From Sapria himalayana (taxonomy: Eukaryota; Streptophyta; Magnoliopsida; Malpighiales; Rafflesiaceae): a stretch of DNA of 64,000 nucleotides. A model generated the notes under the pieces. It saw only the letters and a list, made by a program, of their open reading frames with translations. It was not told where the DNA came from and did not search any database. Of this stretch, positions 1-13,131 are shown one piece after another. The DNA is taken from assembly GCA_029783825.1 (NCBI GenBank), contig JAREIK010010338.1:48161-112160 (forward strand). Reading direction: 5' to 3'. Numbering within the stretch: position 1 is the stretch's first letter; every line of letters starts with the position of its first letter. Made by a program: the position numbers and the translations under genes.

Positions 1-898
1 ATTAAAGGGCCATAAATGATTATCATTTATTATAAATTCAAACTATTTATAAATTTAATTATGAATGGTTAATGGGTGAAAATTTTTGTATTTTATTTAG
101 TAAAATATATTGCAGTGTGAATTGTATTTGGATAGTTATAAATATGCTTGGAACATGGTTTAATCATAAATGATATATTTGCATTTCATATGCACGAGAA
201 CATCCCAAATAAATGGGTGGATGCATGGTATACATATATAAAGATATAATAGATATTAATTATGCAAACTAAAATTGGGACAATGTCCAAACTAAGTTAC
301 GTGGTAATTTTTAGAAAATGTCTAATATTATTATGCGAACTCGAAGTGGGACAACGTCTAGACTTAGTTATATGATATTCTTTGGAGAATGTCTAATACA
401 CTTAGCTTCAGCTTGTGTGAGGGGGTCGGTACAACTCATGATATCGGCATATAAACATTTCATCCATTATTGCATTAAATATTATACTTGACTGAGTATT
501 GATATATACAAATTATATTTTTACATGTACTTAGATGGGGAGTAGCCTTGTAGGGGTTTACCTCTATTGAGATTTGCTCACTCCATTGTGGGACCCCTTT
601 CAGGTACAGTCTAAGATAGATGACATTTGAAAATATGTAAAAATTTATTATATTATATGCCCAAGATAGATGACATTGTGGGACCCCTTTCAGGTATAGG
701 TCCAAGATATGCCCTAATGCGGGATCGCATGTGTGATGGAAGCTGGTTGTGGCTTTAATTGTATATTATATGTTTTTATTCCACTGAGCAAATAAAAAGA
801 AAATATGTAAGCTACATTTGAAAAAAAAAATTATTTTATAACATATATTTTGTTTTGTGATGGAATGAATTAGACTCCCTGTGGATTGGGGTGTCACA
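1..898 (+). mobile_element. Ty3/Gypsy LTR retrotransposon, 5' LTR (left end outside the window)
   Basis: The stretch ends in TGTCACA and is followed at once by a tRNA-iMet-type primer site and then by gag, protease and RT in order, so it is read as the 5' LTR of a Gypsy element on the + strand. It is AT-rich and non-coding. It holds a tandem pair near 262-399 and a repeated GTGGGACCCCTTTCAGGTA motif (near 591 and 676). The LTR start is not visible, and there is no 3' LTR in the window because the element is cut off at about 3640. Confidence 0.7.
262..399. repeat. Tandem pair of ~71-bp units inside the LTR
   Basis: Two diverged units start ATGCAAACT (262) and ATGCGAACT (333). Each carries GGGACAA, a TTA-GT-TA block and ends AGAATGTCTAATA or AAAATGTCTAATA. 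The pair lies upstream of the LTR end and may be part of the promoter region, but no function is shown. Confidence 0.6.
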
Positions 899-901
899 AC
901 A

Positions 902-913
902 TGGTATCATAGG
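902..913 (+). other. Primer-binding site (initiator Met tRNA)
   Basis: TGGTATCATAGG resembles the usual plant retrotransposon site TGGTATCAGAGC, with two or three mismatches. It starts three bases after the CA that ends the LTR. Confidence 0.75.
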
Positions 914-1359
914 TTAGATATATTATTACCTATAGCTCAAAATTAGTATAAATTTCATAATGTGGTAGGAAAGTTTAGATATATAAAAATCTAATACTCC
1001 AGAAAAAATTAATATGCAGGTATTACCTTGGTGTCAATTTCTAGGTATAAAATTTCATAGAAGGGATCACATCACAAAGTGGTTTTTTTATTATTTATAC
1101 ATTGGTGTGTGGCATGATGAGTGTTTTAGATTGTATTGATTATATGCATTGTGGAAAATGGAAAAAAAAAGGACGGAACACTAGGGTAAAGAAAGATAAC
1201 CTTAGTAGTTCAGAAAATGAAAAGATATTTTTAAAATGAAGAGTTTATTATTAGTTGGCATGTGCACTAATAATAGAACATGAATATGATTTTTAAATTA
1301 TTATTTGACTTATGTAGATGGAAAGTAAATAATGAGAACACAAAGGACGTCCATGAAAT

Positions 1360-2215
1360 GATGATCAATCACCACCCATCTTTGACCAACCGACTTTCAT
1401 AGAGGCTGTGGGTGTCACAGTTGCCACAATTCCACAGACTAGTGCGGCTGGAGGAAAAGAAGGGTCAAGTAATCTATAATGGTTCAAAGCATATCATGCT
1501 CTAATATTTATGGGAGGAGGGGACCCAATGGTAGAAGATCATTGGTTTCGACAAGTTGAAAAAATCTTGGAAGCTATGGAGATCACTTCCAATGTAACAA
1601 AGATCCGGCTAGTAACTTTCCAACTATAGGGTGATCTCAAATTTGGTGGGATTGGATCAAGGTCTCGGAGAATATACAGTCAAAGACATGAGAAGAATTT
1701 CAAGAACTATTCATTGAGAAATATTTATCAACTTCAATTTGACATGCTAAGGCCCTTTAATTCTTTGAACTTATACAAGAAAATATTACAGTGCTTGACT
1801 ACATAGCTAAATTCACCAAGTTGGCATATTTTAGAAATTATTATGGGGACACTAATGTGGTTAAGGTTCATAAATTTGAAGATTGATAGAAATTGTCCAT
1901 CCAAGGCAAGATCATAGGATTTTTTATCCAAGATATGAATTCAATGGTTAAGATAACTTTAGACATCGAGCGAGAGGTTGAGGATGCATGAAATATTTGT
2001 GAGATGAGTGGAAGTGCTAGTGGAAAGAGAAAAGAATGTTATCATTTTTCTAGAAAGTGGTAGATACCTTTTATTTCATGAGGATTTTAGAGACAATATT
2101 GTAGTTATCAAGGCCAAGGCCAGACTAGGAGTTCTAGCCAAATTGAATATAGAATTTGTTTTTACTACCATCAACCTGAACATTGAAAATGAGAGTGCCT
2201 ATTGAAGATAGGATC
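1360..2215 (+). pseudogene. Degenerate Gypsy gag
   Basis: Gag is the capsid/nucleocapsid protein of the element. Translation by frame-hopping gives recognisable retrotrans_gag pieces: GGGDPMVEDHWFRQVEKILE near 1510-1570 and EFQELFIEKYLSTSI...FFELIQENITVLDYIAKFTKLAYF near 1690-1835. A zinc knuckle follows near 2157-2198 (CFYYHQPEH...EC), in which the second Cys is now Tyr and two stops fall inside. Many frameshifts and stops show that it is dead. The two 65-residue open stretches here (one on each strand) are by-products of decay. Confidence 0.85.
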
Positions 2216-2484
2216 CTAAAATTATGAGACATCACAGTCCTAGACATTAATGAAAAATATGTAAACATAGTTTATTCCTCATTTCTCTAGTAAGGGTCAA
2301 GAAAATTAGGTGTAATCTTGAGGTATTCTACAAATAACTCCTACTTCACAAGCATACCAAAGAGGAGAGGGCCCATAGGCTGGGACATTGAGGACCCAAG
2401 AACATGTCTATTTTAATACACCACAGATGGAGAGGATATATCAGTATGTAATACAAGGTACTTTTTTTGGTTTTTCATTTATGA

Positions 2485-2820
2485 GCAAACGTTTTATTTG
2501 ATTCTAGTGCATCACATTTATTTATTTCTACATCATGTTTTAAAGAATTAGGATTAAAGGTTAGAAACTTGGACAAGCCATTGCATGTGACTTCTTTGTT
2601 GGGGACTAAGGTGAAAATTAGTCAGATATATCAAGATTGTGAGTAAGAAATCTCAGAGATTTTGCTAATGATAGACCTTAGGGTCATGGACATATTAGAC
2701 CTCGATATAATTTTTGACATAGACTAGTTGACAACACATAGAGTCAATTTTGATTGTGATCATAGAAAAATTATTGCCTATGCACTAGATGATGCATGTG
2801 TTATTATTCTAGTATATAAC
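2485..2820 (+). pseudogene. Degenerate Gypsy aspartic protease
   Basis: The reading FDSSASHLFISTSCFKELGL at about 2497-2555 matches the retropepsin active-site region of plant Gypsy pol, usually FDSGASHSFIS. The active-site triad D-S/T-G reads D-S-S here. Downstream text (near 2640-2745) fits the conserved LGMDWL region, seen as IIFDID followed by a stop. It sits between gag and RT in the normal Gypsy order. The Gly change and internal stops mark it as inactive. Confidence 0.8.
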
Positions 2821-2919
2821 CATGATTTTGTACTTGAGACTATATGATTATAAATAACATGGATAACCAATAGGTTGGTTTGCATGTCTAACCCTAGAAG
2901 AATAGGGGACACTGAATAT

Positions 2920-3640
2920 GGATCTGTCTCAGATAGTTTGTGAATATGAGGTTATTTTCCAAATAAATTAACAGGATTACCCCAACACAAAAATGTAGAC
3001 TTTTGTATTGAGTTACACCCTGGTACATCAACCATTTATATGAGTCCTCATAGAATGACACTTAACGAATTACAAGAATTTAAGGTCGAGATTCAATATT
3101 TTTTGGACAAGGATTTCTTAAGACCCAGTACTTCAGCTTGGGATGCTCCATTTCTATTTGCAATGAAGGATAAGACTCTTTGACTATGCATTGACTATAG
3201 ACAGAAATTGAGTTACAATAAGAAATCATTATCTAAGACCAAGGATTGATGATTTGTATGACCAAATAAAAGGGGCACGAGTCTTTTCCAAAAAAGATCA
3301 TCATATCAAATATCACTAGTTTAGAGTTAGAAGGCTGACATTCCTAAGATAGTATTTTAAAAAAAGTATAAGCATTTTGAGTTTATAGTAATGCCTTTTG
3401 GATTATCAAACATGCTAGGAGTATTTATGGATCACATGAATAAAATATTTCAGTCATTTATATCATTTTATTATAATTTTTATAGATGACATTTTGATCT
3501 ATTCTTAATCCAAATGAGAACAAGAAATCATTTACAAGTTGTTCTCCAAATTTTGAGAGAACATAAGTCGTATGCTAAATTTGGTAAATATGATTTTTGA
3601 TTTATACCAGTAAAATTTTTGGGAAATATAGTATCAGCTA
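2920..3640 (+). pseudogene. Degenerate Gypsy reverse transcriptase, 3'-truncated
   Basis: RVT_1 landmarks appear in order: ELHPGTSTIYMSPHRM near 3010-3058, LRPSTSAWDAPFLFAMKD near 3120-3170, CIDYRQ near 3187, MPFGLSN at 3391 and the catalytic FIDDILIYS at about 3478-3504 with both Asp intact. After AKFGKYDF and VKFLGNIVSA the homology stops at about 3640, where TATC satellite begins. RNase H, integrase and the 3' LTR are absent. There are several stops and frameshifts. The Gypsy lineage cannot be settled without integrase, although the LTR/PBS style fits the chromovirus group. Confidence 0.88.
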
Positions 3641-3649
3641 TATATTTAT

Positions 3650-3862
3650 ATGTTTAACTATCTATTTATTTATATATCTATCAATGTATCTATCTATCTA
3701 TCTGTCTATCTATCTATCTATCTAACCATCTATCGATCTAACTATCTATCTGTTTATATATATATATATATATATATATCTATGTGTCTATCTATCTGTC
3801 TATATAACTATGTATCTTTCTATCTATCTATCTGTCTATGAATCTATCTATCTGTCTATCTT

Positions 3863-3894
<32 letters not shown>

Positions 3895-6075
3895 TATGTC
3901 TATCTATCTATATGTCTATCTATATGTCTATCTATCTATCTTTCTATCTATCTACATGGCTATCTATTTTTCAATCAATCTATTTATCTGTCTATCTATT
4001 TGTCTATCTATTTATATATATTTGTCTATCTATCTGTCTATCTGTCTATCTGTCTATCTATCTATCTATCTATCTTTCTTTCAATATATCTATCTATCTA
4101 TCTATCTATCTACATATCTATCTATTTTTCAATCAATCAATCTATCTATCAAAATATCTATCTGTTTGTCTACTTGTCTATCTATTTATTTTTCTATCTA
4201 TTTATCTTTCTGTCTATCTATATGTCTATTATATATATATATTTCTATTTATCTATCTTTCTACCAGTCTATTTATTTGTCTATCTATATGTCTATCAAT
4301 CTGTGTATCTATCTATATATCTATCTGTCTTACTATCTATCTTTCTATCTATCTGTCCATCTATCTAACTTTATGTTTATTTATCTATCTACAATCAATC
4401 TCTCAATAGGTCTATCTATCATCTATCAATCTGTATATCAATCTAAATATCAAACTCACTATCAATCTAACTTTTTATTGGTCTATCTATTTATCTAGAT
4501 ATCTATCTATCTGTTAGTCTATCTGTCTAGCTCTCTATCTATCTGACTATTTATTTTCTATCTATCTCTCTCTCTATCTAGCTATAAATCGGTATAATAA
4601 ACTATATCAATCTTTCTGTCTATATATATATCTATCTGTCTAACTATCTATTAGTCTATCTATCTGTCTATATATCTCTCTATCAGTTTATCATTATAAT
4701 TATCTATATATCTATCTATCTATCTATTTATCTATCTATCTAATTATTTGTCTATCCATCTATCTATATATTTTGTATAAATCTGTCAGTATATTTTCTA
4801 TCAATCAATCTATCTATCTACCTGCCTGTCCATCTATAAATTTATATATCTATCTATCTATCCATTCATAAATTTCTAAATCTATCTATCTATCAATCTT
4901 AATATTAATCTATCTATCAAAATGTCTATCAATCTGAATATCAATTTGTCTATCAATCTATCTATCTATATGTCTATCTTCCAATTTATCTATCTATCTA
5001 TTTGTATATCTATCTATCTATCAATATGTCTATCGATCATTCTTTAAATCAATCTATCAATCTATATATTAATCTGTATTTTGTTCAATCTTTTTATCTA
5101 TCTAAAAATTTTTCTACTAATCTGTTTATCATATTATTGATCTATTTTTCAATTTATAAATCTATCGATTTGTCGATCTATTTGTTGATATATCTGTATA
5201 TCTATCTATCCATCTATATGTCTATTTGTCTCTTTGTCTATCTATTTATCTACATATTTATCTAACTATCTATCTACTAATTGATTTATGTATTTATTTA
5301 TCTCTTTATCTACATGTCTATCTATCTATCTAAAATTATTCAATAAATGTTTGAACAAATATATCTATAATATGTCTAACAATCTATCTATGAATCTATC
5401 TATCAATCTATCAATTTATTTGTCATTATATGTATCTTTCTATTTGTCAATCTATTTATCATTTAGGTTGTCTAATTATCTGTCTGTCTATTTATCAATA
5501 TATCTATAAATTTGTCTATTAAATTATTTATTTATTTTTAAATCTATTTATCTGCCTATCATCTATCATTCTATTAACTATTAATCTGTCTATTTTACTA
5601 TTTATCTGTTTATCTAGATATTTTTCTACATCTACCTGTCTATGTATCTTTTTGTTTATCTATCTATCTTTCTAAATGTCAATCTATGTCTATTTTTTTA
5701 TCTATCTATCTATCTATCTATCAATATGGCTATCTTTCTTTCTTTATTTTTATATATCTAGCTATCTGTCTGTCTATATATCTATCTATCTATTGCTCAA
5801 TATATGTATATATCTATCTAAAAGTATATCATACTATCTATCAATCTATCAATTTATTTATTTATATCTCTACCTATCTGTTTATCTATCTACCTATCTA
5901 TCTATCTATCTATCTTTCTATATATCTATCTGTCTATCTATCATTATATCTAGCAACCTATTATTTTTCTATATATCAGTTAATCTATCTGTCTATATAT
6001 CTATCTATGTTTATGTCTATCTAACTATATATTTATATATTTATCATTCTATCTATCTATTTATCTATCTATCAT

Positions 6076-6106
<31 letters not shown>

Positions 6107-8267
6107 GTCTATCTATATGACTATCTATTTTTATCTATCTTTCTATAAATCTATCTATCTATCTAATAATCTATGTATGTGTTTGTCTATCTATCTATCT
6201 ATCTATTTTTATATCTATATATTAGTCTATATATTTATATATCTTTCTTTATATCTATCTATATATCTTTTGGTCAATCGATCTATCTATCTATCTATGT
6301 TTCTAACTATGTGCCTATCTATCTGGCAATCTATCTATTTATCTATATGTTTTAATATATATATATATATATATATGACTATCTTTCAATATATATATCT
6401 GTATAACTATCTTATCGATTTATATATATATCTAACTATCAATCTATAGATCTGACTATCCATCTATAGATCTAACTATCAATCGAACTATCTTAATGTC
6501 TATATATATATATATATATATCTATCTATGTATCTATCTATCTATCTTTTTATCTATCTATATAGCTATGTATCATTCTATTTATCTATCTGTCTATCTA
6601 ACTATCTTTCTACCAATCTTTTTACATGTCTATATATCTATTTATCTATTTTTCAGTTTATATATCTATCTTCTATCTATCTATCTGTCTGTCTATCTAT
6701 CTATCTATTTATTTCTCTATCTATCTTTCTATATATTTGTCTATCTATCTGCCTATTTATGTGGCTATCTATCTATATATGAATCAATCTATCTATCTAT
6801 CGTTATATCAATCAATCAATCTATCTTTATCTCAGTCTTTCTATATATCTATATTTCTCTTTATCTATATATCAATCTATTTGTCTATCTATTTATATAT
6901 CTATATGTCCATCTATCTATCAATCTATTTGTCTGTCTATCTTTTTATCTATTTATCTATCAATCATTTTATCTATCTTTCTATCTATCTATCTTATCTA
7001 TTTATCATTCTATATATCTGTCTATCTATTGGTCTATCTATCTATTTATTTATGTGTTTATCAATATATCTAATAATATGTCTTTGAATTTTTTATTTAT
7101 TTGTCTATCTATCTATCTATCTATATATCTAACTAAATAACTATCTGTATATCTATTTATTATATAATTATATATCTATCTTTCAATTTTTCTGTCTATA
7201 AATCTTTTTAATCAATCTTTCTATCTGTCTATATATTTCACTATCTGTCTATCTATCTATCTATCTATTTGTATATCTATCTTTTATTTATAAGGTTATC
7301 TATATTACTTTTTATCTATAAATATATCAACCTGCCTGTCTATATATCTATCTATCTGTATGTGTCTATATCTATCTATTTATGTATTTATCTGTATATC
7401 TATCTTTCTATCTATCTATATATCTATCTATCTATATTTCTTTCTTTATATATCTATATGTATATCTATCTATCTATGTATATATATGCTTGTCTATATA
7501 TCTATTTATCTTTCTATATGTCAATCTATCTATTTATAAATCTACTATATATATCTCGACCTATCCAACTAACTAACTATATATATGTCTATATATCAAT
7601 CAATCATTATTTCTATCGATCTATATGTCTATCTATCTATCTTTCATTCTATCTATCTATATATGTATGTATCTATTAATCAATCAATCTATATATCTAT
7701 CTATCTATTAGTTTATCTATTTTTGAATCTATCTATCTATTTATCAATTTATCTGTCTGTCTATCTTTCTATTTATTTGTCTTTTGATCTATATATCGAT
7801 CTATCAATCTTTATATATATATATATATAGCTTTTTATTTAACTTTATATTTAATAGTCTATCTTTCTATCTATTAATCTATCTATCTATTTCTATATAT
7901 CTTTCTATCTATATGTATATTTATCGGTCTATCTATGTATCTATTTGTATATCTATCTTTCTATTTATCTTTCTATCTATCTATCTAATATTCTGTCTAT
8001 ATATGTGTCCATCTTTCTATCTATCTATCTATCTGTCTGTCTATCAATTAATTTGACTTTATATATATTTATCTATCAATATATTTATCTGAATATCTTT
8101 ATGAATAATGATCTATCAATCTATCTGTCAATGTATGTGTCTATCAATGTGCCTATCTATATATTTAAATGTTTGTCTATATATCTATCTATATGTCGAT
8201 CTATCGATGTCTATCTATCAATCAACCTATCTATCTAAATATCAGTCTTTATATATATATATATATA

Positions 8268-8308
<41 letters not shown>

Positions 8309-8505
8309 CTATATATATCTATGTGTTTATCTATTTGTCTATCTATCTGTCTATATAACTATGTATCTTTCTATCTATCAATATAACTATCAATCAATCA
8401 TTCTATCTATCTATCTATCTATTTTTCTATCTATATTTTTATCTATCCATCTGTCTATCTATCTATCTATCTGTTTATCTAGCTATCTATCTATCTATAT
8501 ATCTG

Positions 8506-8536
<31 letters not shown>

Positions 8537-10869
8537 ACCAATCAATCAATCAATCTATCTATCTGTTTATCAATCATTCTATTTATCTGTCTGTCTATCT
8601 ATCTATCTATATTTCTTTCTATCTATCTTGCTAATTATTTATATTGTTGTCTATCTATATGTCTATTTATCTATCTATCTTTCATTCAGTTTATTTATCT
8701 TTTTATTTATCTATTTATCTATCAATTAATCTTCCAATCTATCTATCTTTCTATAATCTTTCTTTCAATCTATCTACCTAACTTTTGTGTATCAATCTTT
8801 CTAATAATCTATCTTTTTGTCTATCTATCTAACTATCCGTTTTTTTTCTATCTATTTTTATATATGTCTATCTATCTATCAATCTATCAATATATCTATC
8901 ATTCGTTCTGTATATCTAACTATCTTTCAATCTGACTATCTTTCTATCTAACTATTAATCTCTATCTGTCTCTATATCTATCTATATATCTGTATATCTA
9001 TCTTTCTTTCAATCTATTTGTCTATCTATCATTGTGTCTATTTATCTATCTATCTATCTGTATATCTGTCAATCTACCTGTCTATCTATCTATCTATTTG
9101 TCTTTCTATCTGACTATTAATAAATCTATCTAATTGTCTATCTTTCCTGTTTATCTCTCTTTATTTGACTCTCTTTATCTATCTATTTATATATCTATCT
9201 TTTATCTATCTATCTATCTATCTATCTATCTGTATTTAAAAATATCTATCTATCTTTCTTTCTACATGTCTATCCATCTATTTATCTATCTATCTATTTA
9301 TTTATCAATCTATCTATCTATTTATCTATTTGTCTATCTATAAGTCTATATATCTATCTAACTTTTTTCTATCTATTTATCTATATATCTATCTTTTAAT
9401 CTAGCTGTCTATCTATCTATCTATCATTCAATATATTTGTCTATCTATATGTCTATTTATTTATATATCTATCTATTTTAGGTCTATCTATCTATCTATC
9501 TGCCTATCAATTTTTGTATCAATCAGTCTATAAATCAATATATCTCTCTATTAATCAATCAATCTATCTCTCAATATATCAATTTATCTATCAATCTATC
9601 TATCTATTAGCCTATCTTACTATCTATATATCTTTCTACTATCTATTTATCTATCTATGTGTCTGTCTATCTATCTATTAGTCTCTATATATATTTATCA
9701 GTCAAACTATCGATCTATCTATCTTTTTGTCTTCCTTCAATCTATTTTTATGACTAACTATCTATCTATCTTTCTCTCTATCTATCATTTTATCTATTTC
9801 TCTATCTAACTTACTATATATATATATATATATCTATCTATCTATCTATTTGTTTATCTAACTATCTATCTTTCTAAATATCTATCTATATATTATTTTA
9901 TCTATCTTTGTATCAATATATGTATCTATTAGTTTATCTATGTTTCTATCTATCCTCTTATTTACTAATCTATCTATCTATCTGTCTATCTATCTGTCTA
10001 TCTATCTATCTGCCTATCTATCTATCTATATATCAGTTTATATATCTAGTTTCTATCTATCTTTATTTCTATATCTTTATCTATATATCTATCTATGTAT
10101 TTGTCAATCAATCTCTCTATTTATCTAAATAACTAACTAACTATCTTTCTATCAATATGCCTATCTTTCTATGAATCAATCTGTCTAATAATCTATCTAC
10201 CTTTTGGTCTGTCTATCTATATATCTCTCTATATATCTATCTATATATCTATCTATCTTTTTTGTATATCTAACTATCTATACATCTATCCATCTTTCTA
10301 TCTAACTATTAATCTATCTATTTGTCTTTTTATCTATCTATATATCTATCTATCTATCTATCTTTCTGTCTATCTATTTGTCTATCTATCTATCTATCTG
10401 TCAGTCTCTGTCAGTCTCTGTCTGTCTGTCTATCTATCTATCTATTTATCTGTATATCTATCGATCTGTCTATCTATCTATCTATCTTTTAATAAATCTA
10501 TCTAACTATCAATCTTTCTTGTCTATCTCTATCTTTATTTAACTAACTAGCTAACTATCTATTTATATATCTATCTTTCTATCTATCTATCTCTATCTAT
10601 TTATCTATCTGTCAAAATATCTGTCTATATATCTATCTACATGTCTATCTATCTATTTATTTATTTATCTATCTATCTATTTGACTGTCAATCTATTTAT
10701 CTATCTATCTATTCATCTTTCTATCTATTTATCTATTTGTCTATCTAAATGTCTATATATTTATCTACTTTCTTTCTATCTATTTATATATCTATCTATA
10801 TGACAATCTATCTATCTATCTATTTGTCTCTCTATCTATCTATTTTTCAATATATCTCTTTAATTATGT

Positions 10870-10927
<58 letters not shown>

Positions 10928-12186
10928 ATCTATATATCTATTGGTCTATCTATCTATCTATCTATCTATCTATAGGTCTATCTATCTATCTATCTATCTA
11001 TAGGCCTATCTATTTATCCGCTTACAAATTTGGCTATCAATCAGTCTTTCAATTAGTCTCTAAATCAATCTATCTCTCTATCAGTCTATCTATTTATCTA
11101 TCTATTTATATATCTTTCTACCTTTCTATATATATATATATATCTGTCTATTTGTCTGTCTATCTATATATATATCTATCTATATGTTTATCAATCTGTA
11201 TATAGATTTGTCTATCTATCTAAATATCTATCTATATGTTTATCTATCTATCTATCTATTTATAATCTGTCTATCTATCTATCTGTTATCTATCTATTTG
11301 TATCTCTATCTATCTATCTTTCTTTCTTTTTTTTTGTATCTAACTATATATATATATATATATGTTTATCTACATATCAAAATATCTATCAATCTATCAA
11401 TCTATCTAATTATCTATATATCTTTCTACCTTCTATTTATTTATCTATCTATCTATCTATATGTTTGTCTATCTATATATCTATTAGTCTATCTATATAT
11501 CTATTAGTCAATCAATCTATCTCTCTATCTATCTAATTATATGTCTATCAATCTTTCGATCTATTTATATGTCTAACTATCTATCTATTTTTCTCTCTAC
11601 TATCTTTCTATCTATTTTTCTATCTAACTAACTATCTATCTATATATCTATTTTTTTATCTAACTGTCAATCAATCTATCTATATATTATTCTATCTATC
11701 TTTCTATATATATGTCTATCTATTTGTCTATCTATGTTTCTATCTATCCACCTATTTACCAATCTATCTATATGTTTATCTATCTATCTATATGTCTGCC
11801 TATCTATATTTCACCTATCTTTATTTCTATCTCTCTATCTATATGTCTATCTATCTATTTATCTATTTTTTATTCAATCAATCAATCAATCTTTCTATCT
11901 ATATATCTACCTATCTTTCTATGTATTAATTTATCTAATAATCTATCTATCATGTTATCTATCTATCAATCATTCAATCTACCTGTCTATATATCTATCT
12001 ATCTTTCTCTATATCTAACTATCTATCTATTTGTCTATCTTTCTATTTATCTATCTATATGTCTGTCTGTCTGTTTATATATCTCTTTATATATCTGTGT
12101 GTGTATATATATATATATATATCTGTCTGTCTATCTATTTGTCTGTCTATCTATCTATCTATCTATTTATCTACCTATTTTTGAGC
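3650..12186. repeat. TATC tetranucleotide satellite, block A (8.5 kb)
   Basis: Nearly the whole stretch is degenerate TATC on the + strand, with variants TGTC, TTTC, AATC, TATT and short runs of (TA)n, for example 10875-10925. It starts inside the Gypsy RT remnant and ends at hAT#1. Because TATC read in any frame gives Tyr-Leu-Ser-Ile with no stop, reading frames up to 257 residues occur here by chance. The reverse strand (GATA) is full of TAG stops. Some longer phrases recur, such as the CTGTCTATATAACTATGTAT phrase near 3796 and again near 8347. Confidence 0.97.
8270..8299. repeat. (TG)n microsatellite inside block A
   Basis: A clean TG run of about 14 units is flanked by (TA)n. A shorter TG run lies at 22546-22564 in block C. 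Confidence 0.95.
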
Positions 12187-12516
12187 TAGAATGATGTTCC
12201 GGCCTGGAACGAGACACGACATGTTTATGCCATACGCCGCCTAGCACGGCATCAAGATTTTTCGTGCATGTTCTTGTGCCCTGCCTATTTACCGCATGAA
12301 CCTTCTCGTGCTATGCCGAGGTCAACCAGGCCTCATGTTGTGCTTGGTTCAGCATGGTTCCGTGGCCCGTTGGCCTAGCACTTTGTCACAACCCGCTAAA
12401 CCACCCCAGCCATAGAAGTTGAGCCCAACAGTTCTGAAAACTATTTGGGCTCAGGTCCGATTCCATCTCACCTTCCCCACCAACCCTGCTAGCCTGCCCC
12501 CAATCCCCAAAGGTTC

Positions 12517-12651
12517 GAAATTAAAAAAAATAAAAAAAATAAAAAAAATAAAAAATATAAAAAATATAAAAAATATAAAAAAAATAAAAAAAATAAAAAA
12601 AATAAAAAAAATAAAAAAAATAAAAAAAATAAAAAAAATAAAAAAAATAAT
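12517..12651. repeat. (A7T)n-like octamer tract
   Basis: About 16 units of an A-rich 7-8-mer lie in the 5' leader of hAT#1. The Lys/Ile-rich (+) and Tyr/Phe-rich (-) reading frames across it come from the repeat. Confidence 0.95.
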
Positions 12652-12694
12652 TTTTTTTGAATTTTAGCCTTTGAATTTTGCCTTCAACGGCTAT

Positions 12695-12729
12695 GGGGCT
12701 GAATCCCACAGCCCACATGATTCAGCCCC
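12695..12729. other. Subterminal hairpin of hAT#1
   Basis: GGGGCTGAATC (12695-12705) and GATTCAGCCCC (12719-12729) are perfect 11-bp arms around a 13-base loop. A similar hairpin lies at the equivalent place in hAT#2. Confidence 0.85.
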
Positions 12730-13131
12730 AAAAAAATCAATAAAATATTAAAAAAAATAAAAAAATATTTTTTTAAAACAAAATTTTTTAATTATATTCT
12801 ATATAAACCCCCCTCTCTCTAATTTTTATATGTTTCAAAAATATTAATTCTCACTCTCTCTAAAATCTCTCATAATATTTTCTCTCTTTGAATTTCCACA
12901 TGACTTTTTGGGACTCGCAACTTGCACTCCGGCTTGGCTTTTGAAGTTGGATTCTTGGTCATGGTTTGGTACAAGTGCTTTACCTTTATTGTGTTTTACA
13001 AATATTTTTATTTTTTTAATTATTTAACTAAAACTCTTAAATAAAAATTAATATTTAAAAAGAATTAGTTTTTTTACTCTCTCTCTCTCTCTACTCTTTA
13101 TTCTATCCTTTTGTCTAAAAAAGCAAAAAAA

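Noticed and set aside
3650..12186. CRISPR-like array or telomeric repeat
   Set aside because: Units are 4 bp without unique spacers, and the motif is not a plant telomere repeat (TTTAGGG). All other evidence is eukaryotic.
12419..12667. 82-residue frame ending in repeated KKIKKI
   Set aside because: Its second half is the A-rich octamer tract and the first half is hAT#1 leader; no conservation with hAT#2.
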